The notes: generated by a model not told the origin, from the sequence alone. Counted from the stretch's first letter, positions 32,169 to 41,663 are shown. The stretch: 64,000 nucleotides of DNA from Bacteroides sp. (GCA_014802335.1 JAAVCL010000016.1:178446-242445); one strand, 5' to 3'. Made by a program: numbers and translations.

Positions 32169-32250
32169 ATGATTAATCTCTAACGGATGTCGGTTTTATT
32201 ACCCTTTTAACATGGTAGGCTTCTGAAGTCTACCATGTTAATGATTAATC
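32169..32250. other. Strong hairpin framed by direct repeats between btuF and btuC
   Basis: A stem of 15-16 bp (TAACATGGTAG... 32208-32240) with a 3 nt loop and one G-U pair is not followed by a T tract. It is framed by identical 10 bp copies of ATGATTAATC (32169-32178 and 32241-32250). It may be an mRNA stability or attenuation element separating btuC from the upstream genes, or a small inserted element with target duplication. Confidence 0.6.
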
Positions 32251-32414
32251 AAGTACTCTCCTACTTACCCTCAAAATTACTTACCCCCATAATCTTATCA
32301 CTCGGTTGCTTGTCATATTAACCTTTTCATATTGACTCTTTCAATAGAAAAATATAGGATGGAGCATCGGTGATAACTAAATTAATTTTATACAACTAAG
32401 TAAGTGTCTGTTAA

Positions 32415-33404
32415 ATGAAACTAATCTTCCTTACACTCGCTACTATCATATTAGTTTTCATTAATATATATGTAGGTGCAGTAAGTTTTTCTTTTCAAGA
32501 AATCACAGCTGTATTAACAGGGAACTCGAATGATCCGTCCCTACGATTCATAGTTCTTGAGAGTCGTCTTCCACAAGCCGTAACATCATTATTGGCAGGC
32601 GCGGGATTGGCTGCTTGTGGCCTTATGCTTCAAACAGTCTTCAGAAATCCTCTTGCGGGTCCTTCGATATTGGGAATCACATCCGGATCAAGTCTCGGGG
32701 TTGCAATCGTATTATTACTTTTCAGCGGAAGTATCACTTTTGGATTTGAAACTATTGGGGGAAACTTAGCTGTTCTAAGTGGAGCGTTAGTAGGGAGTTT
32801 TGCTATTATGACACTTTTGCTAATATTAGCGGAAAGAATCAAAAGTAATCTTACGTTGCTGATTGTAGGAATGATGACGGGCTATCTTTCTTCATCACTT
32901 GTAACGTTGCTATCCTCAATTTCATCGGCAAGAAACATTCAGAGCTTTGTAAACTGGGGCATGGGTACTTTCAGCGATGTTTCCATCTCACAACTCCCCT
33001 TATTTACAACTGTTGTTCTAATAGGGCTATGTTTATCTTTACTGATGGCCAAGCCACTTAATCTGCTTTTAATGGGTGATTTTTACGCGCAATCTATGGG
33101 TGTGAAGGTAAAAAGCGTAAGAAGGATACTTCTGATATCCACCGGACTGCTTTCAGCGATTATCACCTCAATGTGCGGCCCAATCAGCTTTATCGGGTTG
33201 GCAATGCCGCATGTGGCACGACTCATAATGCGCACCGACGACCATTTTATTCTTATGCCTGCAACCATGCTGTGTGGAGCCGTTCTGGCACTCGCTGTCA
33301 ACGTCATAAGTGTCTGTCATGGAGGCATGGTGATACCTGTCAATGCACTGACGCCGGTTGCCGGTGTGCCGGTGGTATTATATATTCTAATCAAAAGAAA
33401 GTAA
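32415..33404 (+). CDS. btuC: Cobalamin ABC transporter permease (FecCD/BtuC family)
   Basis: A 329-residue polytopic protein with about ten membrane helices. Diagnostic segments are SRLPQAVTSLLAGAGLAACGLMLQTVFRNPLAGPSILG (about 50-87, the BtuC/FecCD signature), RSLLISTG-like cytoplasmic loop, and CGPISFIGLAMPHVARLIM (near 254-272), the coupling region that contacts BtuD. Length agrees with BtuC (326). A 263 bp gap with a strong hairpin separates it from btuF; it still lacks its own riboswitch, so it either shares the transcript or has a weak promoter. Confidence 0.9.
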   Translation: MKLIFLTLATIILVFINIYVGAVSFSFQEITAVLTGNSNDPSLRFIVLESRLPQAVTSLLAGAGLAACGLMLQTVFRNPLAGPSILGITSGSSLGVAIVLLLFSGSITFGFETIGGNLAVLSGALVGSFAIMTLLLILAERIKSNLTLLIVGMMTGYLSSSLVTLLSSISSARNIQSFVNWGMGTFSDVSISQLPLFTTVVLIGLCLSLLMAKPLNLLLMGDFYAQSMGVKVKSVRRILLISTGLLSAIITSMCGPISFIGLAMPHVARLIMRTDDHFILMPATMLCGAVLALAVNVISVCHGGMVIPVNALTPVAGVPVVLYILIKRK

Positions 33405-33433
33405 TTTTAAAAACACTCCATCAGAAAATAAAG

Positions 33434-33471
33434 TGCACCGCAAAAGTTTTGTGTATAACTTTTGGGGTGCA
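33434..33471. terminator. Bidirectional hairpin terminator after btuC
   Basis: TGCACCGCAAAAGTT (33434-33448) pairs with AACTTTTGGGGTGCA (33457-33471) except for one G-G mismatch, loop 8 nt, between convergent genes. The T tract is weak on both sides. Confidence 0.65.
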
Positions 33472-33535
33472 ATTCAAATAAATAGAAGCCTATATGGTAT
33501 GGCAGAGGACATAAAAAATCCTTTAGTATAGTCAG

Positions 33536-33940
33536 TTAGTTATCTACTTCCTGTTCGGCGTAGGCTGCAACGTATGATTTATCCGGACGCTCCAGTACGT
33601 AGATGATACTCTTTAAAGGATTGGTTTCGATTGTGTCGTTCTTTTTATTGATAGATGTATAGATAACCAATCTGCAGTCACCGATTTTCTGTTCGGATCT
33701 TGTCACATCCGATGGCAAAGTATCTTTCAAAAAACTTTCGATTCCTGTAAAAGTAGAAACCAGAAAGTCAGGCTCATTAGAATAGTAAATTGCACTTGTT
33801 ACACCGGCAGCCTGAAATTCTTCGGACAATCCTTCCTCATATTTTGGTGCAATATCAACAAAAAACGGAAAGAGGACTGTGGCATTTGCACTTACAGCCG
33901 AACCAATCATTAATAATATTGCATATAGAAATCTTTTCAT
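33536..33940 (-). CDS. Secreted protein of unknown function
   Basis: A 134-residue protein with a cleavable signal peptide (MKRFLYAILLMIGSAVSANA). The mature part is small and mixed alpha/beta (FFVDIAPKYEEGLSEEFQAAG, CRLVIYTSINKKNDTIETN), without Cys pairs or known motifs. It follows a lipoprotein gene on the same strand at 91 bp, with a hairpin between. It may be regulated by the neighbouring two-component system, but nothing in sequence shows it. I do not recognise a family. Confidence 0.6.
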   Translation of the reverse strand: MKRFLYAILLMIGSAVSANATVLFPFFVDIAPKYEEGLSEEFQAAGVTSAIYYSNEPDFLVSTFTGIESFLKDTLPSDVTRSEQKIGDCRLVIYTSINKKNDTIETNPLKSIIYVLERPDKSYVAAYAEQEVDN

Positions 33941-33978
33941 GGATATTTGTTTTACAATCGTGGTTTAAAATATTCCCC

Positions 33979-34013
33979 GGAATGGCTCCGGCAATCGGAG
34001 CATGAATCATTCC
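33979..34013 (-). terminator. Hairpin between two secreted-protein genes
   Basis: GGAATG-GCTCC (33979-33989) pairs with GGAGC ... CATTCC (33997-34013), with a 6 nt bulge. No clear T tract, so termination is uncertain. Confidence 0.35.
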
Positions 34014-34031
34014 AAGGAATAGAAGTAACTC

Positions 34032-34703
34032 TCACATTTTGGACGTGTCAAGCGACAGTTTAACTGTTTTGACTTTCCTGTAGTCATCATAACTTTTGTT
34101 ATTATATGCCACAGTTTGAAGTTCAGCCTTGGTGCCTGAAGGAAGCACAACCTTACCGTCAACGATCTTGAAGCACTTGCTGAAGCAGCCTATTCTGTCT
34201 TTAGTGACTTCAGCTCCCTGCTCGTCACATCCTACCATCAGAAGAGGAAGGTAGAGATATTCTACGTTGTGAGACTTGAGCCATTCTTCGGAAACCTCGA
34301 TGACGACATCCTTGGCTGCTTCAACCTCTCCATTGACATTAAACACGGCGTTGACGCTATTAGCAAAATCCTTGAACGAAAGACTGACGGGTTTTACAAT
34401 CTTGAAATCTTCGCTCTGCTCAATTTCGATAGGCTGATTGTCAAACTTTTTGGCAGCCTCTTCGATTTTGGCGCAAGTTTGTTCCTTAAGTTCGTCGATT
34501 TTCGAGGAAGCTTTTTTGAAATCGCTTTCGGAGTTCTGAGCTGATTCTGAGATCTTGTCTTTCTGAGCCAGATAGTCGGCATAGACGCCCGGCACTTCGC
34601 CGAAAATCATACAATTTTCCGTAGATGAACCGGAGTTGCCGCACGATGTGAGTGTGGCAATAGCGAGCAGGCACATGCCTGCCATGTGATGGTAAAGTTT
34701 CAT
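34032..34703 (-). CDS. Predicted lipoprotein of unknown function
   Basis: A 223-residue protein with lipoprotein signal LTSC (lipid Cys21). Residues 45-90 are helical and charged (QKDKISESAQNSESDFKKASSKIDELKE), likely a coiled coil. Residues 100-223 look like a beta-rich domain (EDFKIVKPVSLSFKDFANSVNAVFNVNG, DVVIEVSEEWL). It begins 20 bp after the response-regulator stop on the same strand, so it is probably part of the two-component operon and perhaps a target or sensor accessory of that system. No family recognised. Confidence 0.65.
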   Translation of the reverse strand: MKLYHHMAGMCLLAIATLTSCGNSGSSTENCMIFGEVPGVYADYLAQKDKISESAQNSESDFKKASSKIDELKEQTCAKIEEAAKKFDNQPIEIEQSEDFKIVKPVSLSFKDFANSVNAVFNVNGEVEAAKDVVIEVSEEWLKSHNVEYLYLPLLMVGCDEQGAEVTKDRIGCFSKCFKIVDGKVVLPSGTKAELQTVAYNNKSYDDYRKVKTVKLSLDTSKM

Positions 34704-34723
34704 GTGGTTTGTTATTTATAAGA

Positions 34724-35395
34724 TTATCGTTTAACGCCCGATTTTTTTAGGTATCCTTTCGCGATAGCCTTGACTATCAGGTCCACTCCATTTATAGCCC
34801 CAAGTTTAGAAAAAAGAGCTTTTCTGTGTGCTTCGACTGTGTTTTCACTCACAAACATAGCAGCAGCTATTTCGCGCGAGGTTTTGCCCTGTGCTATTTG
34901 ATAAAGGACTTCGAGTTCTCTGGTTGAAGGATGTAACGAGTTATCACCAGCAGCTTTAAGCGTTTCATTGACGGCATCGCAATAATAATTGCGACCATTC
35001 AGAATTTCATCAATAGCAATGACAAGCTCATTGCCGTCACCTGATTTATAAATGATAGCGTTTACTTCTCGCGCAAGTAGCTTGCGTAAGGTCCAGATTT
35101 CATCATGAACTGTACTGACAATGATATGTGCCACCGGATTACGCGCGCGTATCATCTCTATGAGAACAAATCCATCCAAATCCGGCAACTCAAGGTCGAT
35201 TATATAGAAATCATAAGATTGCCCGGTATCCATAGCAGATATCAAATCCATAGCCGTGCGATATTTGTCAACACATTTTGCCCCGTTGTTTGTCAGGATT
35301 GTGTTGATACCCTCCCGAATGAGTTCGTGGTCGTCGACTACGGCTATCTTCATTTTCGATAATACGGATTTTTTAGATTCATTATTTGCGGTCAT
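34724..35395 (-). CDS. LuxR/NarL-family response regulator
   Basis: A 223-residue regulator. The receiver domain spans about 15-130: acidic pair VVDDHELIREGI (19-30), phospho-acceptor Asp in IIDLELPDLDGF (near 66), Thr/Ser switch in IIVSTVHDE, and the conserved Lys in IYKSGDG. The LuxR HTH spans about 150-215 (STRELEVLYQIAQGKTSREIAAAMFVSENTVEAHRKAL). The TPR histidine kinase gene lies 108 bp upstream in the same direction and is its obvious partner. It also has its own candidate promoter (35430-35461). Confidence 0.92.
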   Translation of the reverse strand: MTANNESKKSVLSKMKIAVVDDHELIREGINTILTNNGAKCVDKYRTAMDLISAMDTGQSYDFYIIDLELPDLDGFVLIEMIRARNPVAHIIVSTVHDEIWTLRKLLAREVNAIIYKSGDGNELVIAIDEILNGRNYYCDAVNETLKAAGDNSLHPSTRELEVLYQIAQGKTSREIAAAMFVSENTVEAHRKALFSKLGAINGVDLIVKAIAKGYLKKSGVKR

Positions 35396-35429
35396 AACCG
35401 ATTGTGGTTTTGCGGTTTATATAATACTG

Positions 35430-35461
35430 CAAAATTACAAACACAATCAATGCCTGTCAAT
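35430..35461 (-). promoter_or_regulatory. Candidate promoter of the response regulator
   Basis: Plus-strand CAAAATTA (35430-35437) gives TAATTTTG; CAAT at 35458-35461 gives a near-match -33 (ATTG) at 20 bp. Confidence 0.5.
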
Positions 35462-35503
35462 TACGGAAATCCGTGATTTTTACTAGGCCGGAATATTGAT
35501 AGC

Positions 35504-37267
35504 TCAAATTTTTACTTTAAGTATCACTTTTGTTCCCTTATTCTCATCTGTCAACAATTCAATTTCGCCATTAATAGAGCGTGTCCTACGACGCATTGAA
35601 TCCAGCCCCAATCCTTTACGTCCGTTTGATTTATAATAACCGTTGTCTGTTATTTCCGTTGTCAAAAGTCCATCATTAAATCCGAGCACCACAGATATTT
35701 CAGTTGCTCCTGAATGTTTTATGGCGTTTCCGACGGCTTCTTGTACTATTCGATACACTTCAAGAGCAGTAGCATCCGGAACAATCTGCCAGTCTGCAGG
35801 GGCACATTCATACGCAAAGTCAATTTTGCCTTCATTAGCCTCAGCCTGTTTAACGATGAAGAAACGAATTACTTCATCTATCGTAGCATAGGCAAACTCC
35901 GGTGGCATCAGCTCGTGAGAGATTCTACGAACTGACTCACGGCAACTGTCAATCAGAGCGGCTGTGCTTTCTATGGGTTTACCACCGGAGATGTTCATTT
36001 GTATGGCCAACAGGTCGTTGCATACTCCGTCGTGCAATTCTCGCGACATACGTTGACGTTCATTTTCAAGACCTTCAACATACTGCTGTGTCAGCTGACG
36101 GCCTATATCAGCGCGTAAATTGGCAAACTCAATCTCCCGTCTCATTCGTTGACGTCGCTGGCGGTTGGCGTAGATTACAAATATTATAACTGAAGCAAGC
36201 AGCAACCCGGCAGCCGCGAAAAGCCACATCAGTATTGACATTCGTTTCGCCTCGCTCCGGGCAAGTGCCAACTCAGTTTCTTTGGTCTCGTATTTTACGG
36301 TAAGATCGCGAAGGCTTTCTGCTTTTTCCTGTTCCCAAAGTGAGTCGCGAAGTTCGTTACCCTTTAATAAATAGGTGTAAGCGTTTTGGTAGTCACCCAT
36401 GTCTGCGTATGCAATATGCAGGTTGTTATAGCAATCAAATTTGATATATGGCAGATTGTTAATGCCGTCTGACTTAAGAATCTTATTGAACCACATAACA
36501 GCTCCTTTGGGATTGCTATTTTTTAGACATATTGAACACTCTGCCTGATAATACACCAGCTTTGCCATCATCGATTCTATGTCGGGCAAGAGCGATTCGC
36601 ACTTTTTTCGCCAAGATTGAGTCTCATCTTTCTTCCCGAGCCTGTCAGTGATTAGCATTGTATATGCCGCCGACCTAAATGCCGCTTCCTTATTATTTGA
36701 TGCAACCGCATTCTTATATGCAAGACTTTGGTAGTAAAGTGCCTTCTCCAAATTGCCGCATCCTGTCAATACCGATCCAACTACACCATATATTGTACTT
36801 CTCAATTCCGGATCGCTACTTTTTGATATCCACTGCCCGGACAATTCCGCATTTTTTTCTGCCAGTTCTTTGTGTTGTGTATCAAGGTTAAGAACGGCAA
36901 GATTTATATAAAGCGATGCAATCTCTTCGATAGCTTCCTGGTTCGGATTTTCTCTGAAATTCCCGGAAGTTATAATTGCAAGAGCTGCATCATAACACTT
37001 TAAGGCCTCATCTATTTTCCCCAATGAACGCAGGAATACCCCCTGTGCAGCATAAGTGCCTACAATTTGAGTCGGATTTTCAATTTCAACAGCAAGACGC
37101 ACAGCTTGTTCACCCACTATCGCGGCTGAGTCGGTGCGTCCTATACTATGTAGGCTATCTGCTGTTTCTCGCAGTTCGACTATTTTATCAACTTTTGTTG
37201 ATGCAAATGCAGAAATTACTCCTATTATAAACGGCAGGACAAATACTAAGAATCTCATGATTACCAA
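35504..37267 (-). CDS. TPR-containing HisKA_3 sensor histidine kinase
   Basis: A 587-residue membrane kinase. After a signal or anchor helix (about 5-23) come tetratricopeptide-like repeats (about 25-330: DSAAIVGEQAVRLAVEIENPTQIV, SLGKIDEALKCYDAALAII, NPKGAVMWFNKIL, GDYQNAYTYLLKGNEL) facing the periplasm, a membrane helix (about 348-370), and a coiled coil. The phosphorylated His is in ERQRMSRELHDGVCNDL (near 415), and the ATPase has the N-box EAVGNAIKHSG and G-box KGLGLDSM. This layout is common in Bacteroidetes and pairs with NarL-type regulators such as the next gene. Ligand unknown. The start may be at the second Met. Confidence 0.92.
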   Translation of the reverse strand: MVIMRFLVFVLPFIIGVISAFASTKVDKIVELRETADSLHSIGRTDSAAIVGEQAVRLAVEIENPTQIVGTYAAQGVFLRSLGKIDEALKCYDAALAIITSGNFRENPNQEAIEEIASLYINLAVLNLDTQHKELAEKNAELSGQWISKSSDPELRSTIYGVVGSVLTGCGNLEKALYYQSLAYKNAVASNNKEAAFRSAAYTMLITDRLGKKDETQSWRKKCESLLPDIESMMAKLVYYQAECSICLKNSNPKGAVMWFNKILKSDGINNLPYIKFDCYNNLHIAYADMGDYQNAYTYLLKGNELRDSLWEQEKAESLRDLTVKYETKETELALARSEAKRMSILMWLFAAAGLLLASVIIFVIYANRQRRQRMRREIEFANLRADIGRQLTQQYVEGLENERQRMSRELHDGVCNDLLAIQMNISGGKPIESTAALIDSCRESVRRISHELMPPEFAYATIDEVIRFFIVKQAEANEGKIDFAYECAPADWQIVPDATALEVYRIVQEAVGNAIKHSGATEISVVLGFNDGLLTTEITDNGYYKSNGRKGLGLDSMRRRTRSINGEIELLTDENKGTKVILKVKI

Positions 37268-37843
37268 TTAAAAAAGTGAGCCAACCACACCATATCATAA
37301 CTTGACGGCCCTGAAAAATCCATGCACGCAGATATGATGACAGCAAGCTCACATATATGAAAGAAGTTATCATGTAATGTGTGAGTGCTATGAAAATTTT
37401 TCAAGTTCTCAAGTCACAAGACAAGCATAATGTCTCGATTAAACAAACATTGGACAGACCGTTGCCTATCCAATGCAAATCTACAGATTTATTTTGATAT
37501 TTCCATATAAAATGCTTTGAAAACTAAGATTTTATAAAATATTTCTTACAGCAATGAACGCATCTTTGTCAAAGCAAGAGTATACTCGTAGATAGCTGAA
37601 AACCTTTTTTGGGCATTTCATCCTCAAACTCCTTGCAAAAATCATAGGCTATACTAAAAATTCTGTATCATTACTTTAGGGTATCATGATAGGCATTTTC
37701 AGTCTGGTTCCTATAATTTACTAAATATCAGTAATATTACCAAAAGAATCGGCACTTTTCAAGGCTTCCGATTCAACCTTTTTGATCCAATTTTTATCCC
37801 GAAATCGCGTTTATACTCAAAATTAGGTATTTTTAAATCAAAA
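37268..37843. other. Intergenic region between the histidine kinase and feoAB
   Basis: Divergent spacer with no plausible gene. A minus-strand -7 box (plus-strand CAAATCTA, 37476-37483) could start the kinase transcript, but no -33 element fits. Nothing else is supported. Confidence 0.4.
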
Positions 37844-37875
37844 TTTGGATTAAGTATTTATAGGCTGTAATTTTG
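37844..37875 (+). promoter_or_regulatory. Promoter of feoAB
   Basis: TTTG (37844-37847), 20 bp, TAATTTTG (37868-37875): exact Bacteroidetes promoter, giving a leader of about 210 nt. No Fur box is evident. Confidence 0.75.
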
Positions 37876-37901
37876 TAAGTAGTGTTTAAATTGTTTTCTA
37901 A

Positions 37902-38017
37902 AAGATTTTTATTCATTAATGCTTTGGCACATTCCAATTCTTTCATCGGTCGCATAGCCTGCTATGTTCCCTCTGCAAAACAAGAATCAGTGTTCGCTCA
38001 AAATAATAATGAATCTT
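37902..38017 (+). other. Foldable element in the feoAB leader
   Basis: Ends pair as AAGA + ATTCATTA (37902-37905, 37911-37918) with TAATGAAT + CTT (38007-38017). Inside is the hairpin CATAGC-CT-GCTATG (37953-37966) in a G+C-richer stretch (ATCGGTCGCATAGCC). It may be a regulatory leader or a dispersed palindromic element. Confidence 0.45.
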
Positions 38018-38091
38018 AACCTCGGAAAAGTTTAAACTGCTTGATATAAGAAATCTACAGACTTTAGGTAATATAACAACAAAATCCTCAA

Positions 38092-40551
38092 ATGAGACTT
38101 TCAGAACTTAAACCGGGGCAGACAGGTGTCATAACAAAAATTCATGGACACGGTGCATTTAGAAAACGAGTGATGGAAATGGGATTTGTGAGGGGACGAG
38201 AAATCAGTGTGATACTAAACGCCCCCCTTCAGGATCCTGTGAAATATTCGCTTATGGGATATGAAGTATCCCTTAGAAGGGCAGAATCAAATCTTATAGA
38301 AGTTGAACTTCTTGAGGATTGGAATTCGGCGACAGTCTATGAAGGGAAAAATACTGATGTATCAAATATTAAGAAAACCGATGTCGATTTATCAAGTGTA
38401 AGAAAAGACAAAATAATCAATGTCGCCCTGATCGGGAATCCCAACTGTGGGAAGACATCAATTTTCAATATAGTGTCCGGTTCTCATGAACACGTGGGAA
38501 ACTATGCCGGAGTTACGGTAGACGCAAAGTCGGGGAAACTCAAATATAAGGGATATCGTTTCAACATCGTTGACTTACCGGGCACCTACTCTTTATCGGC
38601 CTATTCGCCCGAAGAATTATATGTGATGAGGTATCTTCGTGAAGAAACACCCGACGTTATTGTGAACGTAGTGGTAGCTTCAAATCTCGAAAGAAATCTC
38701 TATCTCACCACGGAACTTATAGATATGAATCTTCCGATGGTTATAGACCTCAACATGTATGACGAACTCCAAAAGGGCAATGTCAAGCTTGATTATGAAG
38801 CCCTGGGCAAAATGCTTGGGGTTCCAATGGTTCCAACCATTGCGTCTTCCGGCTGGGGTATAAACAAACTGCTCGACACAGTAATAGACATATATGAAAT
38901 GCGCAACCCCGACACCCGTCATATTCATATCAATATGGGTAACGAGGTTGAAAAAGCCGTTAAAACCCTCAATGATATTTTTAAACAAAATAAAGATATC
39001 TCAGCTCATTTTTCTCCAAGATTTTTAGCAATTAAATTTCTTGAACATGATCCGGAAGTTGATTCCATACTTAGCCACCATCAGGGATACGATGATTGGT
39101 TGAAGATAAGAGACCAACAAGAGCAAGAGATAAGCCAGAAACTGAACGAAGATCTGACATCGGCAATTTCAGCTCATAAATACGGATTTATTCAGGGTGC
39201 ATTAAGGGAAGTGACTCAAGGCTCGCTCGAAAAAGATGAGAAATCAACAAAAATCATTGATGCATTCGTGACCAACAAGCTTTTTGGCTTTCCGCTATTC
39301 CTCATAGCAATGTGGATAATGTTTTGGGCTACTTTCCAATTAGGCAGTTATCCCATGGAATGGATAGAAAGCCTGGTGTCGTGGATTTCCGAAAAGATTG
39401 GGGAGTATATGACAGACGGTCCTCTGAAAGATCTCTTACTTGACGGAGTCATCGGGGGCGTGGGAGGAGTAATAGTATTCTTGCCGAACATCTTGATTCT
39501 ATACGCCTTTATTTCATTTTTTGAAGACTCGGGATATATGGCGAGAGTTGCCTTCATTATGGATAAACTGATGCACAAGATGGGGCTGCACGGCAAGTCG
39601 TTCATTCCGTTGGTTATGGGATTCGGTTGTAATGTTCCGGCCATAATGTCGACACGTATCATCGAAAGCAAGTCGAGCAGGCTGATTACAATTCTTATAA
39701 ATCCCTTTATAAGCTGTTCTGCCCGTATTCCTATTTACGTTCTTCTTGTAGGTGCTTTCTTCCCGACGCATGGAGCCTGGGTATTTGTGGGCCTCTATCT
39801 CCTTGGAGTTATTGTTGCCATTATCACGGCAAGATTGATGCGGAGATTCTGGTTTAAGGCAGACGAAACTCCTTTTGTAATGGAACTTCCACCCTATCGC
39901 ATGCCGACCTTCAAGGCCACCATGCGAAACATGTGGGGAAAAGCAGAACAATATCTTAAAAAGATGGGAGGTCTGATTCTTGTGGCATCCATAATTATCT
40001 GGGCGTTGTCTTATTTTCCTCGTTATAGCGAAGCAGACGTTCCTGCAGATTTTAGAGAACAAGCATTAGCAGAAATGGTAAAAACCAATGCTGATGACAA
40101 CAGGCAACCGGAAAATATCGACGAACTCATCACAAACGAATATCAACAAAGTAATTCTATTCTGGCGCATGTTGGCAAAGGTTTGGAAGTTGTGATGAAG
40201 CCAATGGAATTCTCGTGGCAGACTTGTGTTTCACTTCTTGCCGGCGCCGCTGCAAAAGAAGTTGTTGTGTCAACACTCGGTGTGTTATATGTGGGAGATG
40301 ATGATGCCGCCGTACTATCCGAACGACTTAAAACGCCTTCTCACATAACGGGGAAAGCCCCTTTCAATACAGCTTCCGCTCTGGCTTTTCTGGTATTCGT
40401 TCTGCTATATTTCCCATGTATCGCTACATTAGTTGCAATCAGACGTGAAACCGGTGGTTGGAAGTATCCGATATTTTCTATGGTCTATAATACATCACTT
40501 GCATGGATTTTATCGTTTATTACTTACATATTAACCTCAATAATCATTTAA
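38092..40551 (+). CDS. feoB: Fused FeoA-FeoB ferrous iron transporter
   Basis: An 819-residue fusion. Residues 1-75 are an FeoA SH3-like domain (MRLSELKPGQTGVITKIHG...MGFVRGREI). After a 30-residue linker comes the FeoB GTPase: G1 GNPNCGKTS (115-123), G3 DLPGTYSLSAYSPEE, G4-type motif DLNMYDE. The membrane part (about 400-819) has two Gate regions with FLPNILILYAFISFFEDSGYMARVAFIMDK and GFGCNVPAIMSTRII. Imports Fe2+ across the inner membrane. Fusion of FeoA to FeoB is common in Bacteroidetes. A DUF362 gene follows at 3 bp, so the two are co-transcribed. Confidence 0.95.
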   Translation: MRLSELKPGQTGVITKIHGHGAFRKRVMEMGFVRGREISVILNAPLQDPVKYSLMGYEVSLRRAESNLIEVELLEDWNSATVYEGKNTDVSNIKKTDVDLSSVRKDKIINVALIGNPNCGKTSIFNIVSGSHEHVGNYAGVTVDAKSGKLKYKGYRFNIVDLPGTYSLSAYSPEELYVMRYLREETPDVIVNVVVASNLERNLYLTTELIDMNLPMVIDLNMYDELQKGNVKLDYEALGKMLGVPMVPTIASSGWGINKLLDTVIDIYEMRNPDTRHIHINMGNEVEKAVKTLNDIFKQNKDISAHFSPRFLAIKFLEHDPEVDSILSHHQGYDDWLKIRDQQEQEISQKLNEDLTSAISAHKYGFIQGALREVTQGSLEKDEKSTKIIDAFVTNKLFGFPLFLIAMWIMFWATFQLGSYPMEWIESLVSWISEKIGEYMTDGPLKDLLLDGVIGGVGGVIVFLPNILILYAFISFFEDSGYMARVAFIMDKLMHKMGLHGKSFIPLVMGFGCNVPAIMSTRIIESKSSRLITILINPFISCSARIPIYVLLVGAFFPTHGAWVFVGLYLLGVIVAIITARLMRRFWFKADETPFVMELPPYRMPTFKATMRNMWGKAEQYLKKMGGLILVASIIIWALSYFPRYSEADVPADFREQALAEMVKTNADDNRQPENIDELITNEYQQSNSILAHVGKGLEVVMKPMEFSWQTCVSLLAGAAAKEVVVSTLGVLYVGDDDAAVLSERLKTPSHITGKAPFNTASALAFLVFVLLYFPCIATLVAIRRETGGWKYPIFSMVYNTSLAWILSFITYILTSIII

Positions 40552-40554
40552 AAA

Positions 40555-41544
40555 ATGAAAAAGAATATTCTGTTTTCAATTCTTTTCGCAACGTCATCAA
40601 TCACTGCGTTCTGCGGATCGAATAGCAATGAAATTCAAACAAGCGGCGTAACATCCGAAACAGCTGAAAAAGATGTTCCCGTTGTGTATTACATCAAAGA
40701 TATCAATGCAGATAATCTTGTGAAAATCTATGAGAAATTAGGACGCGAGGCAACCGGTAAAGTTGGTGTCAAAATTTCATCCGGAGAGTCTTCACAGAGC
40801 AATCATCTTGACACTGCCCTTATAAATAAACTCGTGAAACGGGTGAATGGAAGATTAATAGAGTGCAACACAGCCTACGCCGGAAATCGTAATACAGCTG
40901 AAAAACATTATGCAGAAGCCGTAAAACATGGTTATCTGAACATCGATATAATGGATTCTGTTGGTCAAGTTGAACTTCCGGTGACAAATGGTTTCCATTT
41001 GAAGAAGGATATAGTTGGAAAACGTTTTCTTGATTATGATTTTATTGTAGTTCTCTCTCATTTCAAAGGGCATCAGATGGCAGGCTTTGGAGGCGCATTG
41101 AAGAATATCTCAATTGGTATTGCTTCAAGCGATGGTAAAGCTTATATTCATTCGGCAGGACAGACCGACGATGCCACTCAAAGAGGATTTTTCAACACCG
41201 AGCAGAATAAATTTTTGGAATCAATGGCTGATGCGTGTCAAGCTATTATTTCTCATACCGGTGATAATATTCTTTACATTAACGTAGCCAATAATCTGTC
41301 AGTGGATTGTGATTGCAACGGCAATCCGGCGAAACCGGAAATGAAAGATTTTGGTATTCTTGCATCGCTTGATCCGGTTGCCTTAGACAAAGCATGTATC
41401 GATATGGTTCTTAACTCAGAAGACCATGGAAAGGAACATCTGATTGAACGTATCAATTCCAGAAACGGCACACTGACTATCGAAGCTGCCGAAAAGCATG
41501 GTCTTGGTTCACAGAATTACAAACTTGTCACACTCGAAGACTAA
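40555..41544 (+). CDS. Secreted DUF362 protein lacking the ferredoxin domain
   Basis: A 329-residue protein with a signal peptide (MKKNILFSILFATSSITAFCGS; the Cys may be lipidated). The DUF362 core is evident: VGVKISSGESSQSNHLD, YAGNRNTAEKHYAEAVKHGY, DFIVVLSHFKGHQMAGFGGALKNISIG, and ILASLDPVALDKACIDMV. In many relatives the DUF362 domain carries a 4Fe-4S ferredoxin insert (CxxCxxCxxxC); only the short DCDCNGN lies here, so iron-sulphur binding is doubtful. It starts 3 bp after feoAB and shares its terminator, suggesting a role tied to ferrous iron or redox in the periplasm. Confidence 0.82.
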   Translation: MKKNILFSILFATSSITAFCGSNSNEIQTSGVTSETAEKDVPVVYYIKDINADNLVKIYEKLGREATGKVGVKISSGESSQSNHLDTALINKLVKRVNGRLIECNTAYAGNRNTAEKHYAEAVKHGYLNIDIMDSVGQVELPVTNGFHLKKDIVGKRFLDYDFIVVLSHFKGHQMAGFGGALKNISIGIASSDGKAYIHSAGQTDDATQRGFFNTEQNKFLESMADACQAIISHTGDNILYINVANNLSVDCDCNGNPAKPEMKDFGILASLDPVALDKACIDMVLNSEDHGKEHLIERINSRNGTLTIEAAEKHGLGSQNYKLVTLED

Positions 41545-41663
41545 TTCAAAATACATAGCAATCAAAATCCGACTATCGGCACTTGGCTAATAAAATATTC
41601 AATAAGCATAAAATTGATTAGTGCCGCTTCCGGGAGCGAAAACCAATAACCGCTGCCATTCTA

